From: Brachionus plicatilis
Taxonomy: Eukaryota; Rotifera; Eurotatoria; Ploima; Brachionidae
Direction: 5' to 3'
NCBI GenBank assembly: GCA_010279815.1
Contig: QEOQ01000444.1
Location: 124,001 to 188,000, forward strand
Length of the DNA stretch: 64,000 nt
This document shows positions 44,014 through 56,197 of this stretch, in pieces. The notes under the pieces are model-generated. The model was not told the DNA's origin and did not search any database. It saw only the letters and a program-made list of their open reading frames with translations. The first letter of the stretch is position 1. Each line of letters begins with the position of its first letter. Position numbers and translations under genes: made by a program.

Positions 44014-45033
44014 GGGTACTAGATAAAATGATGAATCTATTAATAATCTAGATAAAAAAAGATCATTTTTACTATATAATCATTTTATTACATTAGATAA
44101 TACAATTTTAGATTCAGATTCAAGCACAATTTAACTGTACCAAAAACAACAACAAAGTTTGGAGAGCTAACTTTTTATGATTTTTTTCCAAATTAATTAA
44201 TAATTTTGTTATTGATCGTCTATGTTTATCTTTCAATCATTTCAAAACATCTATTTATAATAATTTAAATATTATCTTTCTTAAATCAATTAAAATTTTT
44301 GATAAATTTAATTTGGTTTACAAAAACTTTTACAAATCAATTAATTAAATTAACTAAATTTTTCTTTTTTTTTTAATAATCTTTTTATATAAAACATTTT
44401 GATATATTGTATTTTAATGAATTATTTATTTTAATTGAAATAAATGAAGAGTTAATCAGTCTATTCAATAGATAAGGGCACTAGCCTGTTGATTAACCTT
44501 GAAACCTTAATATAATCAACTTATTCACTAGATAATACAATTTTGGATTCAGATTCAAGCACCGAGGCTACTACCACCGAGACTTACGAGATAGTTCCAA
44601 GGGAAAATATACAAGCAACGCTACCTTGTACTTCAAAGCAAGCTCAAGCTCAAGTTGAAAATCAAAATGCGGCAAGAAAAAAACGAGAAACAAAACAAAG
44701 ATTATGAGCTCCAAATCGAGTGTCAAAGCCTTAAAGAGGCGATTGATTATATCAACTAACTAGACTCAGTTAAATGTACAGTTAAATTTATTTTTAATTA
44801 CTTGAAAACGTGCAAGTAATTAAAAATAAAAGAAGAAGAATTAATTAGCCTTAATTTAACTAAATTTTATTTCAAATTTTTTTTTCATTTTTTCAATTTT
44901 TTCAATTTTTTATCTTGTATTTTTATTTTTCATCTAATAAAACATCTAAATAAATAGTCGTTTATCTTTTTATCTAGTGTTTTAATAAAATATCTAGTAA
45001 AATTCATCATTTTAGCTAGTTCAATTAAATGCC
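44014..45033 (+). mobile_element. Element with inverted ACTAGATAAA motifs and a coding tail
   Basis: Left end GGGTACTAGATAAAATGATG; the right end is its variant inverted (CATCATTTTAGCTAGT). CTAGATAA motifs recur at 44018, 44052, 44095 and 44528 and inverted (TATCTAG) at 44975-45000. A 35-bp stretch (TAGATAATACAATTTTRGAT onward) is directly repeated at 44095 and 44530. A frame at 44537-44707 codes an acidic then basic tail (57 codons including the stop). No SWIM motif found. Confidence 0.5.
44537..44707 (+). pseudogene. Coding tail fragment in the ACTAGATAAA element
   Basis: Open 56 residues beginning TILDSDSSTEATTTETYE, Ser/Thr/Glu-rich, then a Gln-rich part and a basic end (ARKKRETKQRL) before TGA. 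GC content and third-base pattern look coding. It may be the last exon of a transposase; family unknown. Confidence 0.35.
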
Positions 45034-45857
45034 TTTTTTAATGTCTAAAAAACGTAAAATTAAATAAGAATTTAATTATTTATTAAAATAATTAATTGAT
45101 TTAAGATTAAAATGAAAATTTGTTATAAAATTTTATTGGAAAAAAATAGTTCAAAATTACTATAAAACCTAAATAAAAGCTAAAAAATTAAAAAAATTCA
45201 TTTATTAAAACATTTTGTTTGGTAATTTAAAATTCTCTATGCACTTCTATTTTAAGCTTTGATCAATTATAGATAGGTTTGTTTTTTTTCTGATTTTACC
45301 ATAAGCTTACTTTTGTAGTCAAACTTTTTTCCAAATTGAAAACTTAATTTTAGTTGACAACAAACCATAGTCACCATTTAAACAAGGCTATAAATCGATC
45401 ATTTAATAAAAAATCGATGTAATGCATTGTTTGTCAAATGGTGGCTTTTGGTACTACCATTCCAAACTCATTGCCGCCGGAAGACGGATCGCTGAGCCGC
45501 TGCTGAAATGGATTCTTAAAAGCCGAGTTTTTTCTCAATTTAGAAAAATCGAGAAACTACGAAGTAAGCTTGTTCAATCAGGAAAAAAATACTTATCTAT
45601 CCCGAGGATCTCCTTCCAATTCGACATTTTAAGTCTCAATCGAAACATGTTTTTCGATTGAAATTAAAATGACTCCGTAGATGATTTTTTTGAAAAAAAA
45701 TCTATCTATTTATACCGTTAGGCATTTCAGCTGATTGTGAAATTTTTCTTACCTGGAATGTTTTCATTGGCAAATTAACTAAAAAATTTTTAGCATTTTC
45801 GAGGTTTTGTGTTTAAACACGAATTTATAATTTATCTGTAACCAGAGAAACAAACAC
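45030..45857 (+). repeat. Dispersed repeat, copy 2
   Basis: Full-length partner of 20745-21577. The 79-aa frame at 45422-45661 (MHCLSNGGFWYYHSK...) is interrupted by a TGA at the corresponding place in copy 1 and scrambled in copy 3, so I do not treat it as a gene. Confidence 0.75.
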
Positions 45858-46341
45858 CAGCTCCTTTTTAATACTTTTTACACAATTTTAGATAAAGCCA
45901 AAAACTTAAAATTTTGTTATTAAATTATATAATTTCAAAATTCAAAAAAGTGTCCGAAAAATTGGTGACTAATTTTTCTTTCCAAAGTCAATTCTATTGA
46001 TTTGAATTGAAAATTTGTTTGTTGAGTAAGATCTAGTCACTAAACTTGACTTTAAATTGGCCTTAAATCAATTAATTTTTAATATTCTCAAAAATATATT
46101 AAAATTTTAATTCAAATTAACTTTTTGCTATTTTTTTCAAGGTTTATTTTTTAATACCACTAGGATCGGCGTAGTGAAATTTGGTACAAAAAACAAAAAC
46201 AAAATATTAAAAGTGCCAAAGCTTAAGTTCTGAAGGACCAAATCATGTTCTATATTAACTCATACTTTCTTTGTACCATCAATATACGGATTATTCAAAA
46301 CTCTGCAATAAGTCTGCAAAACTCAGAAAATAGTAAATTTT

Positions 46342-47193
46342 GGCATCTTGAAGTTGATGATATATTCAAAATATCATTTCAATTCAAAAATTTTATCCTT
46401 AGATATAAAACTTAATCTTTGATTTAACTTAAATAATTGTAATGTAACATGCTTTATATGCAATGTAGATTTAGAAAATGAAAAAAAAATTGAAAAAACA
46501 TTTCCTCAGTCCATGGATAATCGATTTTTATATTTAAATGTATTAAATAATTTTTTGTAAAGTTTATTTGAGATTTTTTAATTCAAAAGTATTTGTATCT
46601 AGCATTCATAATTGATTTGCTTGATTGGATCGGTCTAAAAGTCTAACGTAGAAAAAAAAAAGAAAGAAAGAAAAGGNNNNNNNNNNNNNNNNNNNNNNNN
46701 NNNNNNNNNNNNNNNNNNNNNNNNNNNNNNNNNNNNNNNNNNNNNNNNNNNNNNNNNNNNNNNNNNNNNNNNNNNNNNNNNNNNNNNNNNNNNNNNNNNN
46801 NNNNNNNNNNNNNNNNNNNNNNNNNNNNNNNNNNNNNNNNNNNNNNNNNNNNNNNNNNNNNNNNNNNNNNNNNNNNNNNNNNNNNNNNNNNNNNNNNNNN
46901 NNNNNNNNNNNNNNNNNNNNNNNNNNNNNNNNNNNNNNNNNNNNNNNNNNNNNNNNNNNNNNNNNNNNNNNNNNNNNNNNNNNNNNNNNNCAGTTAACTA
47001 AATTGAAAATCGATTTTATCAATGTATTGAGGAAATGTTTTTTCAATTTTTTCATATTTTCTAAATCTACATTGCATGTAAAGCATGTTACATTACAATT
47101 ATTTAAGTTAAATCAAAGATTAAGTTTTATATCTAAGGATAAAATTTTTGAATTGAAATGATATTTTGAATTGATCATCAACTTCAAGATGCC
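46342..47193. mobile_element. MITE family 1 copy containing the assembly gap
   Basis: GGCATCTTGAAG ends with an exact 8-bp duplication TAAATTTT (46334-46341, 47194-47201). The interior is replaced between about 46610 and 46990 by unfamiliar sequence and 314 Ns. It is nested inside another inverted-repeat element (arms 46176-46280 and 47222-47345). Confidence 0.82.
46677..46990. other. Assembly gap (314 N)
   Basis: Run of N inside a MITE. The bases just before it (46607-46676, ending in an AAAG-rich run) do not match the other MITE copies. Confidence 0.99.
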
Positions 47194-47349
47194 TAAATTT
47201 TGGATATTACATTATATTAAAAATCCAATTCAACTTTAAGCGGTGGTATAAAGGATGTATCAGTTGCTACAATTTACAGAACATGTTTTGATCCTTCAGA
47301 ACTTGAGCTTTGGCACTTTTTATATTTTGTTTTTGAATTTTGTACCAAA

Positions 47350-48330
47350 ATTCACAATCCCAAAAACTTAAATGCAGTAAATTTGTGTCTTTGTTTTTTA
47401 GAAAAAGTTTACATTTTGTTTGAAATTTAAGTACATTTTTATTGATTTCTAAAAATGTCCTTTAATGAAAAAAGGATAATAAGAAAATGTAACAAATTTG
47501 ATACTTTTTTGATTGAAAAAATTGTGCTACTTTAATTTTCAATTGAATACTATAAATAATTTTAAAAAAATACAAAGTTGTTTATTTTTTTTTATTTAAT
47601 ATTTATTATAAAAATTTACAAATATTTTTAATTTAAAATTGAAATTTAATTTTTTTAAACAATCGACTTTTTTATATGTTTCATTGGACTCATCATAATA
47701 AAGGTCAATCGAAAACAAATCACCTCAACAGTTTTAAAATCTTTAATAATAATTAAAAAAACACAGTTACGAATTATTCAATTACTTTTTTCAATTACTT
47801 CGATTTATGTCTTTAATCTGAATTCAATACATATAAGTCTGGAGTTGTTTGAAAATCAAAATCTTTATTTAATAATCAAAAACAAGCAGGTTCTTATTCA
47901 GAGATCTCACATATTTTTAAATTATAAAACATCAAATGTGTATATAAAAATAATTGATCTGAAAGACAATTTTTTAAATTCAATTTTTTTTCCTATTTGA
48001 ACAAAGCATTTTTTTCGTATATGCATCTTAAATTAAAATATTCAAATCTCATGCTTTAAAATTTTAATAAAATTAAATAAATTTTAATTTTAAAATTTCA
48101 ATAAATTTTTACTCATGATCTATGACAAATGAATACAAAACGTAGCCTACAAAAACCACGAGTTCAAAATTTAATCGGCGGGCGTATTTAGCAAATAAAT
48201 TTGATACAAATTAATTTAGGACAAAAAAATTTTTATATGGCGTTAATCACGCACTCAATAAAAAACTCTCTAAATCTAAGATAAAAAATTGATTATTTTT
48301 CATTTTAATTTTTGAAAAAATAACTCAATA
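47350..48330. other. Upstream region of the P2X gene, no feature identified
   Basis: AT-rich; no clear TATA box, no repeats with visible ends. The P2X promoter presumably lies here. Confidence 0.55.
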
Positions 48331-51141
48331 ATGGGTCTAGCTAGCAAAAAATCCAAACTGTACATTGTTAAAAAATTTTTCTCAAGCATTTTTTTTGGCT
48401 ATTTTTCCTATACAACTGTCCGCGAGGCCAAAATTCATAACTTTTTGATAGCGTTTATATTTCGAATTCTTCAACTTCTAATATTCATTTACATCATTGG
48501 GTAATTTTTTTTTTTACCACTTTTATTAAAAATAAATTTTTTAGTTGGGATATAATAAAGAATAAAAGCTATCAGGCTACAGACTCCGTAAGCAGTACTG
48601 TTACATCTAAAGTAAAAGGACTCGGCTATGTCAAATATCCGGATAGACTGAGAACTTTGGACCCGGAATTTCTGCACCGCAGTCAATTTAACTACCGAAT
48701 TTTTGACGTATGAAGAATTTCTCTAAATTCTGAAATTTATTTTAAAATTTAAAAATTAGACTGCTGATTACATAGTTCCACCTAATGAGTACAATTCAGT
48801 AAATTTGAAAATAAATTTTTTTTAAAAGAAAATTAAAAAATTAAAAAAGGTTTTTTTGATGACAAATTTTGTTGAAACCATTCAAACACAATCATTATGC
48901 TCGGAGGATTTTACAAAGACATATTTTCGGTAAAATAGATTTATTTTTTTTCTTTTTTAAAAAGGGAATGTTTTAAATAAAAAAAGCAAGTCTAAGTTTT
49001 CATATAATTTTTTTTCGATTATTCTTTTAATTTTTGGTCTGTCTAAAAAGTTCTATAATATTTTTAAAAAATTTAATCTATCTATAATCATGAGCAATCC
49101 TTAACCAAAAATTATTAATTTTTTTTCAAATAAATAATGATAATTTTATTTTTGATTTGATTGATTTAAAAAAGAAATAAAAAATTTTTATAAAATATCA
49201 TCAATATCATCTTCATCAATATCATCTTGTAAATTTTATGAAATTTAGATCATAAATTTTTTTTTAATATTTTCTTTTTTTGATCATAAAATATACCGTA
49301 AAATTTTTATAAAAAATACGATCTAAATTTCAAAAAATTTACAAGATAAATTTATCAAGTAAAATTTGTGATCCATAGATCATGAAATTGATACGACCCA
49401 AAATTTTATTTAATTTTCCATTATTTGATATATGGTTAATCACATAGCATACAATAAAATATAATAATTAGCGTTTTAGATAAGATTTTTGTGTTGAAAA
49501 AATTAAAATGAATTTTCTATGAAAAAATCTATTTTATTATCTAATTGAAAATGTTTCTGTTTTTAGACTTTTGTTTAAGCATTTTTTTTTTTTTTGCCTA
49601 TGTGGCTTTAAACTAATAAATAATAATAATAATAATAATATGAAAAAATCTATTAAAAGAATGTTCATAAAAACAAAAACATTTAAAATTTTTTTTAAAA
49701 GCTTTATTAACTTCATACTTACGTGATGCAATAATTGGTTTTAACACAAGTATTTTGATTTTCTAAGATAATGAAAAAAAAATCACTTTTAATTTACTTT
49801 AAAAAATTTTCAGCTAAATCTTTAAAAGTTTACTCTTCAAAAATAAATCAATTACTTAATGAATTTAATTTTTTTTAATTTTGAGGGTTTAAAAATTATC
49901 CATTCAAATAAAAACAAGAGAAAAAAATTTAATTTAAAAAAAAATAAAAAAGTATAAAAATAAAGATAATTTTACTATGTTAAAAATTTTTTCGAATTGA
50001 AGCTTTTTTTTTTTGAAATAAATAAATAAAGCTTTTTGAGCTGAAATCCTCTAATTTTTGTCTCTATTTTAATTATCAATTTTAATAATTTTTGTATTAA
50101 ATAATTGCCGCAGCTCTTTTCAAAGCTGAATTCAAATTTAATTATTTGATGATTTTTTTAAGCTGTACCAAAGATTCTGATTGTGATATGAAATCAAGTT
50201 TGTACAATAACTGGAATGGAGTTCCGACAGGCAAGTGCATAAATTCAACAATTGATCCGTCTATCATGGTTTGCGAAATAAGTGGCTGGTGTCCAGTGGA
50301 AATTGAGACTGAGTAAAAATTTTTATTTTTCTATTTCTAAAAATTTTTATTCAAAAAATTGAACAGGTCGACAAGAAATTTGATTCAAAATATCGAGAAT
50401 TTTACGATTTTTATCAAAAATGATATTCAATTCAAAAAATACAATAAAAGACAGTAGTTTTAATTTTTTTTGAAAACAAAAAAAAAATAAAATTTCTCTT
50501 GAAAAAAAAGGCGAAACATTTTGCCAAATATAACAAATGAATACATATCCATGTGCAGACATCACCCAGTTGATGATCCCTATTGTCCGATATTTCTTAT
50601 AAACAACATTCTTGAAGAAGCTGAACCAGAAGAGTTGGAACGAAAAATGATGCTAAAAAAAGGAAGCGTAATTCAAATCGAAATAAATTGGGAATGCAAT
50701 TTAGACTTGGATTTTAGCAATTGCATGCCCAAGTACTCATTCGAAAGATTTGATTTAAAGTTTAGAGATTTGACAGGAGCAAGTGGATTTAACTTCAGGT
50801 AATTTTCTCTTTTTTTGGCTTTTTAAAATATTTGACTAATTGACATTAGGTTTGCCGATAAATACGTGGTTAATGGAACATTGTACCGGACTCTAGTTAA
50901 AGCTTATGGTTTGAGATTTATTATTGTGGTCACAGGTAAAGCGGGTCGTTTCGATTTTATTCCACTTTTTCTGACAATAGGAGCTGGAATAGGCTTGATG
51001 GCCATACCTACTTTAATTGCTGATTTTGTTTTATTAAATTTGACCAAGAATCGAAAGTTCTACCAGCAACTTAAAGAGTACGACCATAAAGATGACGAGA
51101 TCAAAGAAGCCCATAGTAAAATTACAGAAAATCGCTTTTAA
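48331..51141 (+). CDS. P2X purinergic receptor (ATP-gated cation channel), complete, eight exons
   Basis: Trimeric plasma-membrane cation channel opened by extracellular ATP. Exons: 48331-48500, 48545-48707, 48760-48798, 48850-48929, 50163-50312, 50367-50453, 50511-50798, 50850-51141; the phases join perfectly to 422 codons. The start is the first ATG after an in-frame stop. Family hallmarks seen: cytosolic TVR near residue 29 (TxK/R phosphosite), TM1 about 39-57, ATP-site lysines K79 and K81 in KVKG, motif NFR at 324-326, and K343 (equivalents of K67, K69, N293/R295 and K313 of vertebrate P2X4). Ten ectodomain cysteines are present, with GWCPVE and PYCPIF in place. TM2 is about 363-390 with its conserved Asp (D384), followed by the YxxxK surface-retention motif at 397-401. 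Introns are 44-57 bp except intron 4 (1233 bp) and intron 5 (54 bp). No sign of damage. The specific subtype cannot be assigned; invertebrate P2X genes do not map one-to-one to P2X1-7. Confidence 0.95.
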
Positions 51142-51765
51142 TTAAACATTTTAAAATATTTAAGAATTAATGTCTAAATTTTCAAATATTTTTCATTAAA
51201 ATTATTAATAGATTTGTTTTTTTTTATAAATTAATAAAATTATTTTTATTTTTATTTTTTATTTCGAAAATATACAATCATATTTTAATCAAACCAACAA
51301 CTGTGATATATATTTTAGATAAATAGATTTTAAGCTAATTTTAAATTTATTTCAAACTGAGTTGTTTAAAGTTTTAAGATAGAATTGATTGCTTATTAAT
51401 TGCAAGATTTATCGAAATGTTAAAAGGTTTTGGTTGTCAATTTTTCTAGTCTTGTCTGTTTTTTTTTTTTTTAATTTTTAAATATATAGATAGGTTAAAA
51501 CTTTGATTTAGTTTTTAAAAATATTAAATATTTTTATTATTATTTTTATCTTTTAGCTAAATAAAGTCTCAGAAATAAAAAAATTAAATTATAAATTATC
51601 AATCAAAGCATTGAAATTCTTTTTTTTAAGACAAATTTAAAAGAGAATTTAAAATTTGAAAAATTTTACTAAAATTTCTAACTATGGTTTATTTAATGGG
51701 AAGTTTTATTTTTTTATATTCTAACAATATTCCATAAATTTTACATAAAGTTGCTAATTTTAGAG

Positions 51766-51978
51766 CAAAGTAAATCAAGCGCTCAATCTTGCTCAAAAAT
51801 TTTTAGATGCGAAATTAAATTTCATCGCAGATTTTTAATTTTTTAAACATTTTAAAGTTTTTTTTTAAACTTTTGAAAAACGATTGTAATTTCTAAAAAT
51901 GCAATGAAATTTAATTGCGCATTTAAAAATTTTTGAGCAAGATTGAGCGCTTGAAATTTGATCAAAAATTTTACTTTG
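51766..51978. mobile_element. Small MITE (213 bp) flanked by a 12-bp direct repeat
   Basis: Inverted arms of about 75 bp sharing CAAGCGCTCAATCTTGCTCA, ends CAAAGTAAA / TTTACTTTG. Flanks CTAATTTTAGAG at 51754-51765 and 51979-51990 are identical over 12 bp. Confidence 0.8.
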
Positions 51979-52244
51979 CTAATTTTAGAGCTTTTTCAAT
52001 CTTAGAAACACATTAGTACATAAATGTTACGTTTGGTTCCCTGATTTACATTTTTTCTTTCTTTAAAGTTCAAAAAAGTATACATAAAATAATCTTTTTA
52101 AATAATAAAATTACAATTAAGATTTTTTGGTTTCATCCGTCTCTGCTTAAAAAATGAGCAGAAGCCTTGACCGTTCCTTTAGCTTTTATTTTCAGAGTAT
52201 CTTTATTCAATAGTCAGTTTCTTATACAATTTAGATCAGCAAAT

Positions 52245-52800
52245 ATTACTCCATTGTTTAAAAAAAGTTGATAAATCATTGCCGAGCAATTTTCGTCCTA
52301 TGTCTTTAGCTTCAATTCCGCGCAGTGTTATGGAAAGTATAATATTAACTAAAATGGAACATTATCTTTATAAAAATAATATTATATCTAAAGAACAGCA
52401 TGAATTTGTCAATATAGAGTAATTTACATCTAATCCCAAGTTAAGACCCAAGTCTTGACATGTCTTACTTTATGTTTAATCTTGAATTAACTGCAACTGC
52501 AGCACATGTTCTAGCTCCTATTTAAACCACAACATTATTCGGATTTTATTTAATAAACTATTAACTAAATTAAATTGTTTTGTTTATTTCTTGGCTTAAA
52601 TGCCTAAAGTCCAAATTCAAGACTTTACATTCTGCAAACTCTAGATTTCATCTAAATGAGTCTAGATAAAAGTATTTCTGATGAAATTTTGTCGGATTGG
52701 GTTAAAATTTTTAGCAGTGTACATCAGGGATCAGTGAAGGTCAACTATTGTTCATTTTTTACTTCAATGATCTACCAAAAGGAATAAAGAAAGTTGTCAA
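52245..52800 (+). mobile_element. LINE RT remnant, interrupted
   Basis: First part (52245-52420) reads SLPSNFRPMSLASIPRSVME and ISKEQHEFV, the RT entry motifs of jockey-like LINEs, ending in a stop. After about 230 unrelated bases, 52690-52800 reads VHQGSV and, one frame over, FYFNDLPKGIKK, the palm motif. The stretch between is either an insertion or a rearranged piece; I could not find its ends. Confidence 0.6.
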
Positions 52801-53449
52801 AATAGAGGTTACTACTTAATAATAATAATAATAAGAATAAGCTATAGCAAGCAAGCTTGCGGAGATGACCTACTAGGAAGACATCTATGGTAGCCGAAAT
52901 TGCGCAGAAAAGATGGAAAATAACAGACTAATACATTACTTTTTTTTTTTAGTTCAGTAAGAGTCATCGTTTAGTTTAATCTAAGAAAGTATTTCGTTAG
53001 TGTACTTCAAATTTATTTATTTATTCAATTAACGCCAATTCTGGCGATGTAATTTAAATTGTAAAAAAAAATTATAAAATTAAATGTATAAAATCTTTTG
53101 TTACTTTGTACTTCAAATATCACAAAGAAATTAATGAATAGAAATGAATGGATAACTCTTAAATCCATTCATTCAAACTGAAATAATTTTATTTTTCCAC
53201 TTAAATAAAATAAAAATTTAAAACAATAAATTTTTTGTCTTTAAAAGTAAGTTTTTATTAAAATCAATTAAAATATTTAAACCTATTTTAATTCCAATAG
53301 AAAGCAACATTATTAAATTTTAAAAATGAAAATTAACATGTCAAGTAATTCCTTTGGAAAATTATTACTCAAAAAAATATTACAATTTATATTTTGATCC
53401 TTGATCTTGATCTCAAACTTCAATTTGCCAATAAATCAACACAGGATAA

Positions 53450-54575
53450 TACCGTAATGCCTTGCCCCCTAATGTGGCATTTATTTTCAGAATTCTGGAT
53501 TTTAATGCTGCATTTAACCCACTTTTTTTTCCAGATACGCTGCGACTAAAAATGCTGCAGTTAATGTCAAAATTTTGGTAAAAATGCCGCATTAAATATG
53601 TAAAAAATAATAAAAATATATTTTTCTATTTTTTCTAAATTTGAAACACAAAAAATGTTCTTCGGACATAATGCATGCATTTGAAGTTAAAATTTTGAGT
53701 TTTAATGCTAGTTTATTAAATTCATTTTTAACGCTTTTAAGTGTCCAATTTTTTTTTTATAATTTTTATAACTATTATCATAATTCTTACAATTATATTC
53801 ATAACTGCAGCATTCAAAATAAAAAAAAGATCATGCTAAAAATATAATTCATATAATTTTTTTTAAAAACAAATAATTTTTATGCGGAAAATTTTAGGCA
53901 TCTTGAAGTTTAGGATCAAAAAAATCAGATCAAAAAGTAATTTTTTTATAATTTTTGAATGGTACTTGATTAAATCTCTCTTCAAAATGCTAAATAATGC
54001 AAAAAACACACTGAATATTAGAATAGGTTCTGCAAAAACTCTGCAATTAAATTGCGCAGTTGAATAAAATACTTTTTAATGACATGCATTTTCCTGCAAA
54101 ATTGCAGAGTTTTTGCACAGTCTTTTCTAATATTCAGCATGTTTTTTGCATTATTTAGCATTTTGCAGAGAGATTTAATCAAATACCATTCAAATATTAT
54201 AAAAAAATTACTTTTTGATCTGATTTTTTTGATCCTAAACTTCAAGATGCCAAATTTTATGCCATTTTTATATTAAAATACCATTTTTTTTATCAATTTA
54301 AATAAAATTTCGTGACGCATTAAAACTCAAAATTTTAACTTCAAATCACGCATTATGTCCGAAGAACATTTTTTGTGTTTCAAATTTAGAAAAAATAGAA
54401 AAATATATTTTTATTATTTTTTACATATTTAATGCGGCATTTTTACCAAAATTTTGACATAACTGCAGCATTTTTAGTCGCAGCGTATCTGGAAAAAAAA
54501 GTGGGTTAAATGCAGCATTAAAATTCAGAATTCTGATTTAAAGTGCAATGCATTAGGGGGCAAGGCATTACGGTA
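53450..54575. mobile_element. Foldback element with ~260-bp arms and TACCGTAATGCC ends
   Basis: Left arm 53450-53710 and right arm 54310-54575 are near-perfect inverted repeats starting TACCGTAATGCCTTGCCCCC. A MITE family 3 copy (53897-54251) sits in the loop. No coding potential. Related ends (TTACCGTAA + C/T-rich + GCCC) occur singly at 26572 and, inverted, at 24322. Confidence 0.8.
53897..54251. mobile_element. MITE family 3 with exact 8-bp duplication
   Basis: Ends GGCATCTTGAAGTTTAGGAT and its complement; duplication AAATTTTA at 53889-53896 and 54252-54259. The centre carries a second palindrome (CTGCAAAAACTCTGCA). It shares its first 14 bases with family 1 but the interior differs. Confidence 0.85.
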
Positions 54576-54599
54576 AATTTTTTTTATTTTTAAATTTTG

Positions 54600-56197
54600 C
54601 TTTTCAAAAACAGGATTTTAGTTTGCACTGGTATTTCTGTTTATGATTATTGTGGGAGAATTAAATCCATGGCACAATTCTCTAGAGAATTCCTGAGCTC
54701 AATTAACATTATCATTTTCAATCAATTTTTTTCTAATTTAAACTGGTTATTACTTATGAAATGTTCAATAATGAACATGAAGTGCTTAAATCAAAATTTT
54801 AAAAATACAAGTTTGATTAATAAATTTTTAATATCGGCATGATTAAAAAGTATTGTAAAAGCACTCAAATAAATTCTTTTGAGACATTAAATTTCTAAAG
54901 TGCTTGAAAAAACTAATTCAAAATTATGACTCTGCAGAAAGTTTTCGCAAATAAAGTGCCTCGTTTAATTTCAATGATGTTCTTATTATTTTTTTAATTA
55001 TGTTTCGTTTATTAACTTCCGTTCGTTTTAGCTTTTATGATTGCTTTAATTGGAAGCTTTTCTCAATAAATGTGATTTATTAAAAAAATAAATTTGACAT
55101 TTTTTCAAAATTTTTTTATTTCTTATTTTTGCTTGGATTTTTTTCTTATTAATTTAATATTTTCGCGAAATGGAAGGTAATTTCTATTGTATTTCTAAAT
55201 GTTTAGACAGTTTTCTAAAAATTGTATCATTTTGAAGAGTTGGAACCTTTTTTTAAAGATTTTAATTTATTACAGTTTTAAATTAAAAAAATTAAGAAAT
55301 TTCCAATTAATTCAAATTAAAAATGGACATGTTTTAAAAATTTTTAATTTCTTTGTGTGAATTTTTTCAATGGTAGTAGTAATAGTAGAAGTTCTTGCTG
55401 TGACACCTAACATGTAGAGTGTCTTAGCCCATCACCGCCGATTGGCCGTATAGAGCTGTAGCAGCCGATTCCGTTAGTCATTAATTTTATTTAATAAGAA
55501 ATAATGAGAATAATTTATCATTTTGGATCTGAATGGCTTTAACTTAAAAAGGCTTAAAAAAATTTATTTTTTGATAAGTGAAATGATGAGTATTTTTTAT
55601 TTTTTATATACATTAATGAAAATGACTTTTCCAGATAAAAAGTTTTTTTTAATTTGAACACAATTTTTAATTTTTAATTTTTTATTTTTGAATCAAAACT
55701 TACTCCTAATTTGGCAAATAAGTCCTTTAAAAATCCATTTTTAGTTTTTGATATTTTAAATATATAGGTTTGGATCCTTTTTGTATTTTTATAATTTTTT
55801 TTTTCTAAGTGGAAAGGGCTCGAGTATTCCGGTTTTAAACAACTAAATCTTTCATATAATTATTTACTCTACAGATAGAAGGAACATAATGGATACGAGT
55901 ATTATATTTTTGAGAATTAGATTCTATCAAGTACAAAAAGGAGCAGGTTTAAAGAGGTAAAAAAAAAAAGAACAAAAATTACTAAAATTAGCAAAAGGAT
56001 TGTAATATTTAAATATTCTCATTGTTTTTCCATGGACAGTTAAATAATTTAATCTTTTATTATTGATTAGTAATAGATCCATAGCAAAAGCTCATTCAGA
56101 TACAAAAAATTTTTTTTTCTATTCCCAAATTTTAAAAGAATAAAAGTTGAAATAAAATATACAAAAATTTAATAATGTAAACTCAATTAACCTAATG
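54600..56197. other. AT-rich stretch with only a LINE tail
   Basis: The LINE tail at 55375-55490 is the one recognisable item. A frame at 54597-54842 begins after a CAG acceptor-like site but has no known domain. Confidence 0.5.
55375..55490 (-). mobile_element. 3' terminal fragment of a CR1/L2-like LINE
   Basis: A GC-rich island of about 110 bp ending, on the minus strand, GTGTCACAGCAAGAAC and then TACTAT/TACTAC repeats. This resembles the end of the LINE at 40238 (GTGTTACAGCTTACACTAC). No coding sequence is retained. Assigned by the shared tail only. Confidence 0.5.

Larger units (their letters stand above)
46176..47345. mobile_element. Inverted-repeat element holding a nested MITE
   Basis: Left arm 46176-46280 (GTACAAAAAACAAAAACAAA, GTTCTGAAGGACCAAA) and right arm 47222-47345 are inverted repeats. 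A third, single arm lies at 9376-9482 in the SLC26 intron. The MITE at 46342-47193 was inserted in the loop. Confidence 0.65.

Noticed and set aside
45422..45661. 79-aa frame in the conserved dispersed core
   Set aside because: Stops and frame changes at the corresponding positions in the other two copies.
46606..47055. 149-aa frame across the gap
   Set aside because: Made of Ns.
54597..54842. 81-aa frame after a CAG
   Set aside because: No recognised domain and no adjoining exons; kept only as a remark.
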